The notes: a model not told the origin generated them from the sequence alone. 64,000 nt of DNA from Mucilaginibacter sp. OK098 (GCF_900142915.1 NZ_FRCM01000001.1:930001-994000); one strand, 5' to 3'; numbered from the stretch's first letter, positions 9,228-17,807 are shown. A program made the numbers and translations.

Positions 9228-10274
9228 CTAATCTCTAACCACTACAAGCACTTTATCTTTCCCCGATGAATATTCATCAGTTATTTTCCCCTTTACAGAT
9301 GGGGCTTTTATTCCTGTTTTCAATTCTTTTTCGCCTGTAAAAATACGGGCTTCGTCCCACAAATCTGCCTCAATAAAACTATTTAATGTATGGGCGCCGC
9401 CTTCAATAATCACCGATTGGATATCCTGAAGGTATAATTGAAATAAAATATACTGGGGTACATATCTGTCAAAATCTTCAAGGGCAATATACTTGTTTTT
9501 GCCGTTAATATCGGTTTTTACCTCGTTAAATATCAGTGTTTCAACAGACTGATCGAATACATTTAAGTTTTGGTTTAATTCCAGTCGACGGTCAATTACA
9601 ACCCGTTTAGGTGATCTGCCTTGTGCGTACCTGACGTTTAACTGCGGATTATCAATTGCAGCTGTGTTTTTACCAACCAGTACAGCATCTTCTTCGCTAC
9701 GCCATTGATGTACCAACTTTCGCGATTCTATGCCGGTTATCCAATGCTGGCTACTATCCTCCGGTGCAAAAAAAACATCAATGGTTTGTGCCCATTTGAG
9801 GATGATATATGGCCGGTGCTTTTGTATCCTGGTGAAAAAACGGCGGTTAAGCCATTGGCATTCTTTCTCTAAAACACCAACAACAACTTCAATACCTGCT
9901 TCTTTTAATTTCTCGATACCCTTACCATCAACCTGGCTAAACGGATCCCGGCAGCCAACAATTACATTTGGGATCTGGTGCTTAATGATCAAATCGGCAC
10001 AGGGTGGGGTTTTGCCGTAATGCGCACAGGGCTCTAATGAAACATATATGGTGGATTGCTTTAACAGTTCAGATGCATCAGGAAAATTGTTGATAACCTG
10101 GTTAATTGCATTAACTTCAGCATGAGCCTCACCGTATTTATGGTGATAACCCTCTCCTATTATTTTATCTTCAAATACTACAACAGCTCCCACCATTGGG
10201 TTAGGACTAACGGTCCCGATACCTAACCCGGCAAGTTCTATACAGCGCTGCATATATTTTTCGTGTTGCACCAT
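9228..10274 (-). CDS. ribD: Bifunctional riboflavin biosynthesis deaminase/reductase RibD
   Basis: A 348-residue RibD catalysing two steps of riboflavin synthesis: deamination of the pyrimidine, then reduction of the ribosyl side chain. The deaminase domain (1-145) has the zinc ligands in GEAHAEVNAI and EPCAHYGKTPPCADLI (H-A-E and C-x8-C type). The NADPH-dependent reductase domain (about 150-348) includes ILKWAQTIDVFFA and IIEGGAHTLNSFIEA. Length is normal. The first Met is supported by the conserved H-E-x-Y-M-Q-R-C segment following it. A perfect TAnnTTTG element sits only 4 bases upstream of this Met, so the transcript may be leaderless. It is divergent from prmC with 33 bp between starts. 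Confidence 0.96.
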   Translation of the reverse strand: MVQHEKYMQRCIELAGLGIGTVSPNPMVGAVVVFEDKIIGEGYHHKYGEAHAEVNAINQVINNFPDASELLKQSTIYVSLEPCAHYGKTPPCADLIIKHQIPNVIVGCRDPFSQVDGKGIEKLKEAGIEVVVGVLEKECQWLNRRFFTRIQKHRPYIILKWAQTIDVFFAPEDSSQHWITGIESRKLVHQWRSEEDAVLVGKNTAAIDNPQLNVRYAQGRSPKRVVIDRRLELNQNLNVFDQSVETLIFNEVKTDINGKNKYIALEDFDRYVPQYILFQLYLQDIQSVIIEGGAHTLNSFIEADLWDEARIFTGEKELKTGIKAPSVKGKITDEYSSGKDKVLVVVRD

Positions 10275-10278
10275 GCTG

Positions 10279-10286
10279 CAAAAGTA
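10279..10286 (-). promoter_or_regulatory. -7 promoter element of ribD
   Basis: The minus strand reads TACTTTTG, an exact match to TAnnTTTG, ending four bases before the ribD ATG. The same octamer precedes the dicarboxylate symporter gene at 58359. Confidence 0.6.
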
Positions 10287-10295
10287 GCTTTTATG

Positions 10296-10303
10296 TTACT
10301 TTG
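10296..10303 (+). promoter_or_regulatory. Probable -7 element of prmC
   Basis: TTACTTTG resembles TAnnTTTG with one base less spacing, and ends four bases before the ATG at 10308. The placement mirrors ribD on the other strand. Confidence 0.4.
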
Positions 10304-10307
10304 TTGC

Positions 10308-11183
10308 ATGAAAACTATAAAGGATGTTTTTACTGACTATAAACAAGGTCTTGATAAGATATACGATACAAATGAGCTGGGTGCTATAACATTATTGACA
10401 GTCAGCGAAATATGCAATGTATCAAAAGCAAAAATCAAGGCTTTTCCTGAGGATGAAGTATCTCCCGAACAAGCTGAAAAGCTAAAGAGCATCCTTGAAG
10501 AATTAAAGACCGGAAAGCCAATCCAGTATATTTTAGGAAAGACAGAGTTTTATGGATTACCTTTCAATGTAAACCCATCAGTACTGATCCCCCGCCCTGA
10601 AACAGAAGAACTGGTGGAATGGGTGCTTAACTCAGTTGGCAGTTTGAAGTTGGCAGTGGGCAGTTTATTGGATATTGGTACAGGGAGTGGTTGTATAGCT
10701 ATCAGTTTAAAAAAGAATTTATTGGGTTTTAAAGTATCTGCAATTGATATTTCTGCTGATGCATTGCAAACAGCAGCCTCAAATGCAACTCTTAATGCCG
10801 TTGATATTGAGTTTATTGAGGATGATATATTAAACATCAAATCCGAAATCGAAATTCCGAAATTCGAAATCATCATAAGTAATCCCCCTTATGTTACACT
10901 GCATGATAAAACTCAGATGCATACCAACGTAACAGACTTTGAGCCCCACACAGCCTTATTTGTTCCGGAGAATGATCCATTAATATTTTACAACGCCATT
11001 GCTAAATTTGCAACTACCCACCTAACTGAGAATGGTCTTTTATTTTTTGAGATCAATGAAAGCTACGGTAAGGAAACTGTTAAGCTATTGGCTGATAAAG
11101 GCTTTAAAAATATTGAGTTAAGAAAGGATATGAGCGGCAGGGATAGGATGATCCGGGCGTTTATTAGTTCATTGGCTCATTAG
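10308..11183 (+). CDS. prmC: Peptide chain release factor N5-glutamine methyltransferase
   Basis: This enzyme methylates the GGQ glutamine of release factors using SAM. With the start at 10308 it has 291 residues, a normal length. An in-frame ATG at 10263 would overlap the ribD start and both promoters and adds a non-conserved stretch, so it is rejected. The N-terminal helical domain ends near residue 105. The SAM-binding motif is LLDIGTGSGCIAI, and the substrate-binding NPPY is at 192-195. Unusually, three stretches of the gene are written in short-word repeats: 10629-10671 (AGTTGGCAGTTTGAAG-type), 10841-10870 (CCGAAATCG-type) and the last codons 11165-11183 (GTTCATT-type). All keep the reading frame and fall at linker or terminal positions. 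Confidence 0.95.
   Translation: MKTIKDVFTDYKQGLDKIYDTNELGAITLLTVSEICNVSKAKIKAFPEDEVSPEQAEKLKSILEELKTGKPIQYILGKTEFYGLPFNVNPSVLIPRPETEELVEWVLNSVGSLKLAVGSLLDIGTGSGCIAISLKKNLLGFKVSAIDISADALQTAASNATLNAVDIEFIEDDILNIKSEIEIPKFEIIISNPPYVTLHDKTQMHTNVTDFEPHTALFVPENDPLIFYNAIAKFATTHLTENGLLFFEINESYGKETVKLLADKGFKNIELRKDMSGRDRMIRAFISSLAH
10629..10671 (+). repeat. AACTGCCAACTG-family tract inside prmC
   Basis: CAGTTGGCAGTTTGAAG, TTGGCAGTGGGCAGTTT are repeats of the word GGCAGTTTG. They encode NSVGSLKLAVGSL between the two domains of PrmC. The same word occurs between genes at 11205-11240, 15204-15240 (in a coding end) and 45921-45960. Confidence 0.6.
10841..10870 (+). repeat. CCGAAATCG-family tract inside prmC
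   Basis: ATCCGAAATCGAAATTCCGA followed by AATTCGAAAT repeats the word TCCGAAAT. It encodes SEIEIPKFEI just before the NPPY motif. The matching intergenic tract is at 36309-36340. Confidence 0.55.
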
Positions 11184-11240
11184 TTCACTGGTCTTTTCTA
11201 AAGTGGTTTACTGCCTACTCAAAACTGCCAACTAACTCCT
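11165..11240. repeat. Two repeat tracts between prmC and xerD
   Basis: AGTTCATTGGCTCATTAG and TTCACTGG (11166-11190, GTTCATT family) form the last codons of prmC and run past its stop. TTACTGCCTACTCAAAACTG and CCAACTAACT (11209-11237, AACTGCCAACT family) follow and end inside the last codons of convergent xerD. Two families meet within 75 bp. Confidence 0.55.
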
Positions 11241-12131
11241 CGGATGAAACTGTATAATAGTCCCCTTTAAATATTCCCTATCCAAATGAGTATAGATTTC
11301 TGTAGTGGTAATACTCTCATGGCCCAGCATTTCCTGTACGGCACGCAGGTCGGCGCCGCCTTCAACCAAATGCGTAGCAAATGAATGCCTGAACGTATGT
11401 GGACTGATGGTTTTATTGATCCCGGTAAGTTCAGCTAACTGCTTAATTATCATAAATATATAAACTCTGCTTAACCTTGCCCCCCGCCTGTTTAAAAAGA
11501 CTAAATCTTCCTCACCTTTTTTTATTGGGATGTGAACACGGATACTTTCTATCCAGATTTTCAAAGCTTTTATGGCGGAGCCTCCAATAGGTACCAACCT
11601 TTCCTTGCTGCCTTTTCCGGTTACTTTAATAAATTCAATATCCAGGTAAAGATTAGATAGTTTAAGCTCTGTTAGCTCTGACACACGGAGTCCGCAGCCA
11701 TACAATACTTCAAGAATAGCCTTGTTGCGGCCGCCTTCGGGTTTGGAGAGATCAATTGCATCAATCAGCTTATTTATATCTTCAATACTTAACGTATCCG
11801 GTAGTTTGCGTTGTATTTTGGGTGATTCAAGCAATTCAGAAGGATCGCTTTTTATAAGATCCTCCATTAATAGGTATTTATAAAATGCTTTTATTCCTGA
11901 TAGGATCCTGGCTTGTGATGATGGGATCATTCCTAATTCGGCAGCCCAGACAATAAACTGACGCAGATCTGTTAAAGTTATATTTTCCGGATTTATTTTA
12001 ACTCCTTCTCTATCAGAAAATTGAAATAGCTTTTCTATATCCCTGCTATAGGCCTCAATTGAGTTTCCTGACAGTGATTTCTCAAGCTTTAAATAAGATT
12101 GAAAACCTTTTATTGTCGAACGCCAATCCAA
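11232..12131 (-). CDS. xerD: Tyrosine recombinase XerD/XerC
   Basis: A 299-residue site-specific tyrosine recombinase. The N-terminal SAM-like core-binding domain (about 5-92) and the C-terminal catalytic domain are complete. The active-site set is visible: Arg149 (GCGLRVSEL), Lys173 (TGKGSKERL), His245 and Arg248 (HTFRHSFATHL), His271 (LGHESITTTEIYTH) and nucleophile Tyr280. This fits a chromosomal XerC/D that resolves chromosome dimers rather than a phage integrase, since size, motifs and housekeeping neighbours are ordinary. The paralogue assignment (XerD rather than XerC) is uncertain. Its start lies 38 bp from the divergent aroQ start. Confidence 0.93.
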   Translation of the reverse strand: MDWRSTIKGFQSYLKLEKSLSGNSIEAYSRDIEKLFQFSDREGVKINPENITLTDLRQFIVWAAELGMIPSSQARILSGIKAFYKYLLMEDLIKSDPSELLESPKIQRKLPDTLSIEDINKLIDAIDLSKPEGGRNKAILEVLYGCGLRVSELTELKLSNLYLDIEFIKVTGKGSKERLVPIGGSAIKALKIWIESIRVHIPIKKGEEDLVFLNRRGARLSRVYIFMIIKQLAELTGINKTISPHTFRHSFATHLVEGGADLRAVQEMLGHESITTTEIYTHLDREYLKGTIIQFHPRS

Positions 12132-12169
12132 TTTATATTTTTTTAATGTTTTTAGCTAAGTTTGAAGTG

Positions 12170-12589
12170 ATGAAGATACAACTTATAAACGGCCCTAATT
12201 TAAACCTGCTTGGTGTTCGCGAAAAGTCAATTTACGGAAACACCGATTTTGAAACATACCTTAAGGAGTTGCGCCAGCGTTATCCTTCAGTTGAAATTGA
12301 TTATTACCAAAGCAATGTTGAAGGCGAAATTATAAATAAAATTCACGAAGTTGGTTTTAATAATGATGGCATTGTTATAAATGCCGGGGCTTATACCCAT
12401 ACTTCTATTGCTATTGCCGATGCCATTGCGGCTGTAAAATCACCGGTTATTGAGGTACATATCTCAAACGTGTATAAAAGGGAGGAATTCAGACATCACT
12501 CTATGCTGGCTGCCAGCTGTAAAGGCGTTATTGCCGGTTTTGGGATGGATTCGTATCGCCTGGCTCTTGAAAATTTGATAAGTATTTAA
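12170..12589 (+). CDS. aroQ: Type II 3-dehydroquinate dehydratase
   Basis: A 139-residue enzyme of the shikimate pathway that dehydrates 3-dehydroquinate. The start at 12170 is chosen because MKIQLINGPNLNLLG is the usual N-terminus; an in-frame ATG at 12059 would add 37 residues read through the xerD start region. The catalytic Tyr lies in the mobile loop REKSIYG. INAGAYTHTSIAIADA and VIEVHISNVYKREEFR hold the conserved Asn and His, and RHHSMLAASCKGVIAGFG closes the site (RHHSM as landmark). Length is normal for a dodecameric AroQ. The next gene begins 18 bp downstream. Confidence 0.96.
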   Translation: MKIQLINGPNLNLLGVREKSIYGNTDFETYLKELRQRYPSVEIDYYQSNVEGEIINKIHEVGFNNDGIVINAGAYTHTSIAIADAIAAVKSPVIEVHISNVYKREEFRHHSMLAASCKGVIAGFGMDSYRLALENLISI

Positions 12590-12607
12590 TAATTATACAA
12601 AACGTTA

Positions 12608-15142
12608 ATGATGCGCAAAATAATTAAGTTAACCCCAATAATTATATTTTTACTGTTGGCTTTTTCATCGTATAGCGGTTTTGCCCAGGATAAAAAGAAA
12701 AAGCCGGAAGCCACAAAAAGAGAAACAGAAAGAAGTAAAATGCATTTGCGCGATTCATTATTGCGTTCATTTAACAGGTCCGACACGTCAGTAAACAGCC
12801 TTTTACAGCGGATTGAGCAATATACTACTACATTTAACCAGATAAATAATAACCTGGCCGAAGGCATTGACACGGCCGAAATAAGCCAGGGGTTTCCTCC
12901 TGCTCTAAAAAGAATCAATAAAATTGATAGCCTTACCAACACTCATAAGTCAAGCACTTTACGTTATTTATTTGTTTTACGGGACAATCTTGATCACCTG
13001 CAGGGACAACTGGAAGGCTGGCAATCTGATTTGGAAGATGCTGGTACTAAACTAGTTCAAAACCAAAGAGAGCTTATCAAATTTGCAAAGGACACCTCAC
13101 TAAAAATTATCCCAGCAGATAGTATAATCAGGGAAACTTTTTTTGCGCAGCGAAAAGGTGTTAGGCAATTATTTCGAAAAACGGATTCTGTTAACCGCGC
13201 CAATTTATTAAGGGTTAATCTTTTACAGGACAAAATTGCTGTTGCCTATACTAAAACGCTTGATGAATCAGACCATATTGATGCCAAAATAAAAAGATTT
13301 GCTTTAAAGGCGATAGACGGCGAATCTGATTACATATGGAACACCGGCCTTCAGTACAACGATTTTAAATCGGCACTAAGCAGTACCATCAGGCTTAATA
13401 AAATACTATTTAACTACTTTATTAAAAATGAAACTTACACACATTATTTGAGTGTATTGTTCCTGGTGCTGGTGTTTTGCTGGATAATATATGTAAGGAC
13501 GAAAACACTGCGCCAGCATGAAAACCCCGAAACCATATTAAGCGAGGCTAACTATATTTCTAAACATCCAATTGCAGGGGCATTATTGATTTCGGTAGCT
13601 ATTATCCCTTACTTTTATGACCACCCACCAGTAGTTTTCCTGGAGACGCTCTTTTTAGTAGCTATTATCATAGCGCTGTACCTGGTGAAAAAGGGTTTCG
13701 AACGCTGCTGCTTTACCTTTCTTCACCGTTTGTTTTGGCTTACCATAATTTATGGCGCCAGTAACCTGTTTATCCAAATTTCAAATATTGACAGGTATGT
13801 TATTTTGATATTGAGCATTGCGTCTCTTGTTACAGGCTTTTCGTTTTACAAACATGTTAAAAAAACACCTGAAGAGCATCTTCCCTATACCAAACTGGCT
13901 TTAAAAATATTTATAGGCCTGCAATTCTTATCGCTGATCCTTAACATTACCGGCAGGTTTAGCCTGTCAAAAATAATCGGGGTTACGGCTGTATTCAATT
14001 TATGGTTCCTGGTGATCCTTTTCTTTGTAGTGCAGGTAATTATCCAGGGTTTATTCTTGCAGTTCCAGGTTAAAAAAGAAGGTAACAGTATTTTAAACTG
14101 GATTGATTATACCATTGTTCAAAAGAAATTCAGGGGCGTTTTAATTACGCTGGCTTCGTTGCTTTGGTTATTTTTTCTATTGCAGAATTTGAATATTGAT
14201 GATTGGGCAAGCGATAATCTTGGCGATCTTCTTGGTCAATCGCGCACTGTTGGTGGTTCTTCATTTACTTTTGGAGGCTTTGTTATTTTTATTGCAGTTA
14301 TATGGCTTTCATCCATAGTGTCAAGAATTGTCAGTTATTTTTATGATGTTTCGGCGCAACGGGTTAGTGATCTTTCTGTGGCTAAAAAGAAAAATCGTAC
14401 TTCTACCCTATTGATAAGGCTTGGGGTATTTTCAATTGGCTTTTTGCTGGCTGTTGCAGCCTCGGGTTTCCCGTTAGAAAAATTAACCATTATTATCAGC
14501 GCATTTGGTATTGGTATCGGTTTTGGCTTGCAAAATATTGTAAATAACCTGGTATCGGGCTTGATCCTGGCGTTTGAAAAACCAATTCAGATCGGGGATA
14601 TTATTGAGGTTGATAACCGCTCGGGTACCATGAAGGAAATAGGAATCCGGTCGAGCAAAATATTAACAAGTGATGGTTCAGAAGTTATTATACCTAACGG
14701 CGACCTGATATCTCACCATGTGGTAAACTGGACGCTGAGTAACAGCAACCGCCGCATTGAACTGATAGCTGCCGCAGCTTATGGCTGTGATATTGATAAG
14801 GTTAAAGCGCTTTTAAAAGATTTGCTGAGTAACAGGGATGATATTATGAGTATTCCCGGTCCATCTGTTTTCCTGCACACACTTAGTGAAAGCGCTGTGG
14901 AGTTCAGGATCTTTTTCTGGGCGGCTGATATCAGTACAACGCTTGAATTAAAGAGCCGTATTTTAGCTGATATTCACCAGGCATTTATTAACGGTGAAAT
15001 TGCTATCCCGTCAACCAAAAAAGATCTTTACCTGCATTTTCCGGATGGCGAGCCATTATTGAAACAAGAGACTAAAGCAATTGAAGAAAAAAAGAGTGTA
15101 AAAAAGGATACTAATAAAAACGATCCTGATCAAGATCAGTAA
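12608..15142 (+). CDS. Large mechanosensitive channel of the MscS family
   Basis: An 844-residue MscS-family channel with a signal peptide (ending near FAQDKKK). A periplasmic helical domain of about 240 residues is rich in charged coiled-coil sequence. Multiple membrane helices lie at about 280-600. The MscS core follows: pore helix FGIGIGFGLQNIVNNLVSG, the beta domain (EKPIQIGDIIEV to SDGSEVIIPNGDLIS) and a C-terminal alpha/beta domain. It resembles the MscK/YbdG-type large channels. Such proteins release solutes under hypo-osmotic stress. The tail is Lys/Asp-rich and its last 32 bp overlap the convergent glycosyltransferase gene. Confidence 0.93.
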   Translation: MMRKIIKLTPIIIFLLLAFSSYSGFAQDKKKKPEATKRETERSKMHLRDSLLRSFNRSDTSVNSLLQRIEQYTTTFNQINNNLAEGIDTAEISQGFPPALKRINKIDSLTNTHKSSTLRYLFVLRDNLDHLQGQLEGWQSDLEDAGTKLVQNQRELIKFAKDTSLKIIPADSIIRETFFAQRKGVRQLFRKTDSVNRANLLRVNLLQDKIAVAYTKTLDESDHIDAKIKRFALKAIDGESDYIWNTGLQYNDFKSALSSTIRLNKILFNYFIKNETYTHYLSVLFLVLVFCWIIYVRTKTLRQHENPETILSEANYISKHPIAGALLISVAIIPYFYDHPPVVFLETLFLVAIIIALYLVKKGFERCCFTFLHRLFWLTIIYGASNLFIQISNIDRYVILILSIASLVTGFSFYKHVKKTPEEHLPYTKLALKIFIGLQFLSLILNITGRFSLSKIIGVTAVFNLWFLVILFFVVQVIIQGLFLQFQVKKEGNSILNWIDYTIVQKKFRGVLITLASLLWLFFLLQNLNIDDWASDNLGDLLGQSRTVGGSSFTFGGFVIFIAVIWLSSIVSRIVSYFYDVSAQRVSDLSVAKKKNRTSTLLIRLGVFSIGFLLAVAASGFPLEKLTIIISAFGIGIGFGLQNIVNNLVSGLILAFEKPIQIGDIIEVDNRSGTMKEIGIRSSKILTSDGSEVIIPNGDLISHHVVNWTLSNSNRRIELIAAAAYGCDIDKVKALLKDLLSNRDDIMSIPGPSVFLHTLSESAVEFRIFFWAADISTTLELKSRILADIHQAFINGEIAIPSTKKDLYLHFPDGEPLLKQETKAIEEKKSVKKDTNKNDPDQDQ

Positions 15143-16157
15143 AGTGCATTTTCTTTTTTACAAAAAAGGCCCATACCAGGCTGCCTTTGTACATACCTTT
15201 TTTACAGTTGGCAATTGACAGTTGGTAGTTAACAGTTTTTACTTTCGACTTCTTTCCCCTGAAAAGGTTAAGTACGAAATTCTGATGCGCACGGCTAACC
15301 GCCCAGGCATCCTTACGTTTACCCTCTGTTAAAAAGCGAAACAATGCCAGCAGGTCCATCCAGATTCGGACGCTTATTACAAATACGGCCCGCCAAAAAG
15401 GAAGGTTATTTTGTAACAACAGCAAATTGTTCCTGAAATTAAGGTAGGTTTTAAACGGATTTTCAACATTTAACGTACCGCCGCCTAAATGAAACACTTC
15501 CGATTCGGCACAATACATTACTTTGTAGCCCATGTTTTTTAAACGCCAGCATAAGTCAATCTCCTCCATGTGTGCAAAAAAACGATCGTCAAAACCACCC
15601 GCTTCGTGCCAGCAATGCTTTTTAATAAATAAGGCGGCCCCGGTTGCCCAAAACACCTCGCCCGATTGTTGATATTGTCCTTTATCCTCCTCAATCTCAT
15701 AAAACATTCGTCCCTGGCAAAATGGATAACCGTAGCTATCTATAAAGCCACCCGCTGCTCCGGCGTGTTCAAAATGATCTTTTTGATTATAGGCCCGTAT
15801 TTTAGGTGCAGCGGCAGCAATAAGCGGATCGCTTTCCATTAACGTAATAACAGGCTGAATCCAGCCTGGTGAAACCTCAACATCAGAGTTAAGCAGGATA
15901 AAGTAATCGGCTTCAACATGTTCCAGCACCCGGTTATAGCCACCAGTAAAGCCATAATTATCGTCATTTTGAATAATGCGGATTGATGGGTACTCCTGCT
16001 TAATAAACTCAACAGAACCATCGGTTGACGCATTATCCCCCACTATAATATCAAGGTTGGGATAAATAGAGGTTAAAACGGATGGGAGAAACTGGCGAAG
16101 GTGTTTAATGCCGTTCCAATTTAATATAACTACGGCAACTTTGGGTGTATAACTCAT
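15111..16157 (-). CDS. Family 2 glycosyltransferase (rhamnosyltransferase-like)
   Basis: A 348-residue GT-A glycosyltransferase. The N-terminus VAVVILNWNGIKHLRQFLPS, the NASTDGSVEFI nucleotide-binding segment, the ILLNSDVEV metal-binding D-x-D equivalent and the acceptor region HMEEIDLCWRLKNMGYKV are typical of GT2 enzymes adding sugars to surface polysaccharides. The acceptor and sugar are unknown. The C-terminus is odd: residues KTVNYQLSIANCKK are encoded by an AACTGCCAACT-type repeat tract (15204-15240), and about 40 residues including it look unlike the rest of the family. An ancestral stop was probably lost or displaced by the repeat, pushing the frame 32 bp into the MscS gene. Confidence 0.9.
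   Translation of the reverse strand: MSYTPKVAVVILNWNGIKHLRQFLPSVLTSIYPNLDIIVGDNASTDGSVEFIKQEYPSIRIIQNDDNYGFTGGYNRVLEHVEADYFILLNSDVEVSPGWIQPVITLMESDPLIAAAAPKIRAYNQKDHFEHAGAAGGFIDSYGYPFCQGRMFYEIEEDKGQYQQSGEVFWATGAALFIKKHCWHEAGGFDDRFFAHMEEIDLCWRLKNMGYKVMYCAESEVFHLGGGTLNVENPFKTYLNFRNNLLLLQNNLPFWRAVFVISVRIWMDLLALFRFLTEGKRKDAWAVSRAHQNFVLNLFRGKKSKVKTVNYQLSIANCKKGMYKGSLVWAFFVKKKMHFTDLDQDRFY
15204..15240. repeat. AACTGCCAACTG-family tract in a glycosyltransferase 3' end
   Basis: On the plus strand ACAGTTGGCAATTGACAG, then TTGGTAGTTAACAG repeats a 10-11 base word. It is translated on the minus strand as part of the C-terminus of the GT2 protein. Confidence 0.6.
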
Positions 16158-16166
16158 TTACATTTT

Positions 16167-16288
16167 AGTTCATTCGTTCAATGGTTTATTTGTTCATTAG
16201 TTAAATAGTTCATTAATCAAATAACCAGATAAATTCTTTATATCCGCAATATACCAATGAACCAGTGAACAAATCAACTATTGAACAT
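16167..16288. repeat. GTTCATT-family inverted tract pair
   Basis: The left arm (16167-16219) repeats GTTCATTCGTTCAATGG, TTGTTCATTAG, AGTTCATTAATC. The right arm (about 16252-16288) reads CCAATGAACCAGTGAACAAA, TCAACTATTGAAC. The reverse complement of the right arm aligns with the left arm over about 33 bases with roughly three quarters identity. It fills the gap between two minus-strand genes and could fold as a long imperfect hairpin. Confidence 0.65.
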
Positions 16289-17159
16289 CACTGGGCTTAA
16301 TTTTCCATCTCCGGTGAGACCATAGCCAGTATTCAGGTTTCTCTCTTATTAATGATTCCAGGTACTTTACGTGAATTTCAGTGATCTCGTATGGTTTGGT
16401 TTCTTTTGGCTCTTCCACCAGGGGTACAAAGGTATAAGTATAATGGCCTCTTTTTACTAAATCTATTCTATAAAATATAACAACGCAATCTACCACTTTT
16501 GTTAACTTTTCAATCCCCAGGAATACTGCAGTTGGTTGATTAAGAAAAGTGGTAAAGTAATTTATTTCGTGTTTTACAGGTGTTTGATCAGATGCCAGCA
16601 CTGTAAAGGTAAGTTCATTTTTGTACTCGATCATTTTACGAAGCGTTTGTTTCATAGAGATCATGGTAGCGCCAAAACGCGAACGGGTACGGTTAAAAAA
16701 GTCAGTAAACACCTCATTCGACTGTGGCTTATATACAATAAGCCGTTTTTCATTAGTCAGAAAGCCAAAGCTCAGACAAGCCATCTCCCAGTTACAATAA
16801 TGCCCGGCAGCAGCCATAATACTTTTCCCCTGCTTAAAATAATGGTCAACCAGTTCAGGGTTTGTAGGGATCATCCTTTTTCGTACCTGCTTTTCAGACA
16901 TGCTAACCGATTTAATGGTTTCCATCATCAGGTCGGCCATGTATTTAAAGTATTTCCTTTCTATCAGCTTTCGCTCCTCTTCTGTTTTTTCAGGGAATGA
17001 ATTTTTAAGATTTTCCTGTACAACTTTCCGCCTATACCCTGTAATGTAGTAAAGAATTACAAACATAACATCAGAGATAAGGTACAAAAACCAGAAAGGT
17101 AGTAACGAAAGCAAATACAAAAAGAATGTACCTAATCTTGAAAGCCCTTTTTTTATCAT
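16278..17159 (-). CDS. Lipid A / lysophospholipid acyltransferase (LpxL/HtrB family)
   Basis: A 293-residue membrane-anchored acyltransferase. An N-terminal hydrophobic helix (about 10-40) is followed by the conserved NLKNSFPE motif, the catalytic-site motif GHYCNWE (His120 and Glu125, the H-x4-D/E pair of the family) and SDQTPVKHEINYFTTFLNQPT. The C-terminal PEYWLWSHRRWK is a strong hallmark of LpxL/LpxM and related enzymes. It most likely adds an acyl chain to lipid A precursors at the inner membrane; Bacteroidota often carry one or more such genes. An ornithine-lipid or phospholipid acyltransferase role is the alternative. The preceding gap carries an inverted repeat tract, so it is probably not tightly cotranscribed with the GT2 gene. 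Confidence 0.92.
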   Translation of the reverse strand: MIKKGLSRLGTFFLYLLSLLPFWFLYLISDVMFVILYYITGYRRKVVQENLKNSFPEKTEEERKLIERKYFKYMADLMMETIKSVSMSEKQVRKRMIPTNPELVDHYFKQGKSIMAAAGHYCNWEMACLSFGFLTNEKRLIVYKPQSNEVFTDFFNRTRSRFGATMISMKQTLRKMIEYKNELTFTVLASDQTPVKHEINYFTTFLNQPTAVFLGIEKLTKVVDCVVIFYRIDLVKRGHYTYTFVPLVEEPKETKPYEITEIHVKYLESLIREKPEYWLWSHRRWKIKPSDVQ

Positions 17160-17195
17160 TATTTTTGCCCGGTTTTAGCTACAAACATAAAATAT

Positions 17196-17807
17196 ATGAT
17201 TGAAAAAGGCGCTGTGTTACCTATGTTTTATCTTCCTCCGGTTGAGTATTTTGTAAGATTGAACACCTACAAGCCTGATATACTGATAGAAAGAGAAGAG
17301 CACTTCCCCAAACAAACCTACCGCAACAGGGCCAGCGTTTACACCCCTGATGGCGTACTTACCTTAACAGTGCCTGTAATAAAGGGGGCAAAAAACCATA
17401 CCAAAGCAAAAGATGTTAAAATAAGCTACGATTTTGAATGGCAGCGCCTCCACTGGTTAGGGCTGCAGGCTTGTTACCGCAGGTCGGCTTATTTTGAATA
17501 TTACGAGGATGAGCTGGTGCCATTTTATGAAAAGAAATTCGATTTTCTTTTTGATTATAATGAGCAGCTTTTGCAATTTATACTTAAGGCAATGAAAATA
17601 AAGCTTGAGTTGAAGTTTACTGAAAGCTACGAAGCGGAATATCCTAACTTAGCTGACTATAGAAATGCCATTAGCCCTAAGCATGAAACAGACATTGAGC
17701 AAAAGCCATATTTCCAGGTATTTGAGGACCGCAAAGGCTTTATAAAAAACCTGAGCATTGTCGATCTGCTGTTTAACCAGGGGCCTCATTCTGTTAATTA
17801 TTTGTAA
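17196..17807 (+). CDS. WbqC family protein
   Basis: A 203-residue protein of the WbqC-like family, recognised by FYLPPVEYFVRL near the N-terminus, KQTYRNRASVYTPDGVLTLTVPV (landmark TYRNRA and LTLTVPV) and DFEWQRLHWLGLQACYRRSAYFEYY (landmark WQRLHWLGLQACY). WbqC-type genes occur in O-antigen clusters and may act in amino-sugar or glycan modification, but the activity is unproved. It starts 36 bp from the divergent acyltransferase gene, which suggests a surface-glycolipid context. The start is taken at 17196; a Met at 17223 is also possible because family members often begin close to the FYLPP motif. Confidence 0.85.
   Translation: MIEKGAVLPMFYLPPVEYFVRLNTYKPDILIEREEHFPKQTYRNRASVYTPDGVLTLTVPVIKGAKNHTKAKDVKISYDFEWQRLHWLGLQACYRRSAYFEYYEDELVPFYEKKFDFLFDYNEQLLQFILKAMKIKLELKFTESYEAEYPNLADYRNAISPKHETDIEQKPYFQVFEDRKGFIKNLSIVDLLFNQGPHSVNYL

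Noticed and set aside
10263..10307. Upstream in-frame ATG for prmC
   Set aside because: It would overlap ribD and cover both promoters; the extra residues are Cys/Ala-rich and not typical of the family.
10275..10307. FMN riboswitch before ribD
   Set aside because: Only 33 bases separate ribD and prmC starts, too short for an RFN element.
11232..12131. Phage or island integrase
   Set aside because: Size, motifs and housekeeping neighbours fit a chromosomal XerC/XerD; no att repeats or mobile genes are seen.
12059..12169. Upstream in-frame ATG for aroQ
   Set aside because: It adds 37 residues read through the divergent xerD start; AroQ proteins begin with the MKIQLINGPN-type sequence.
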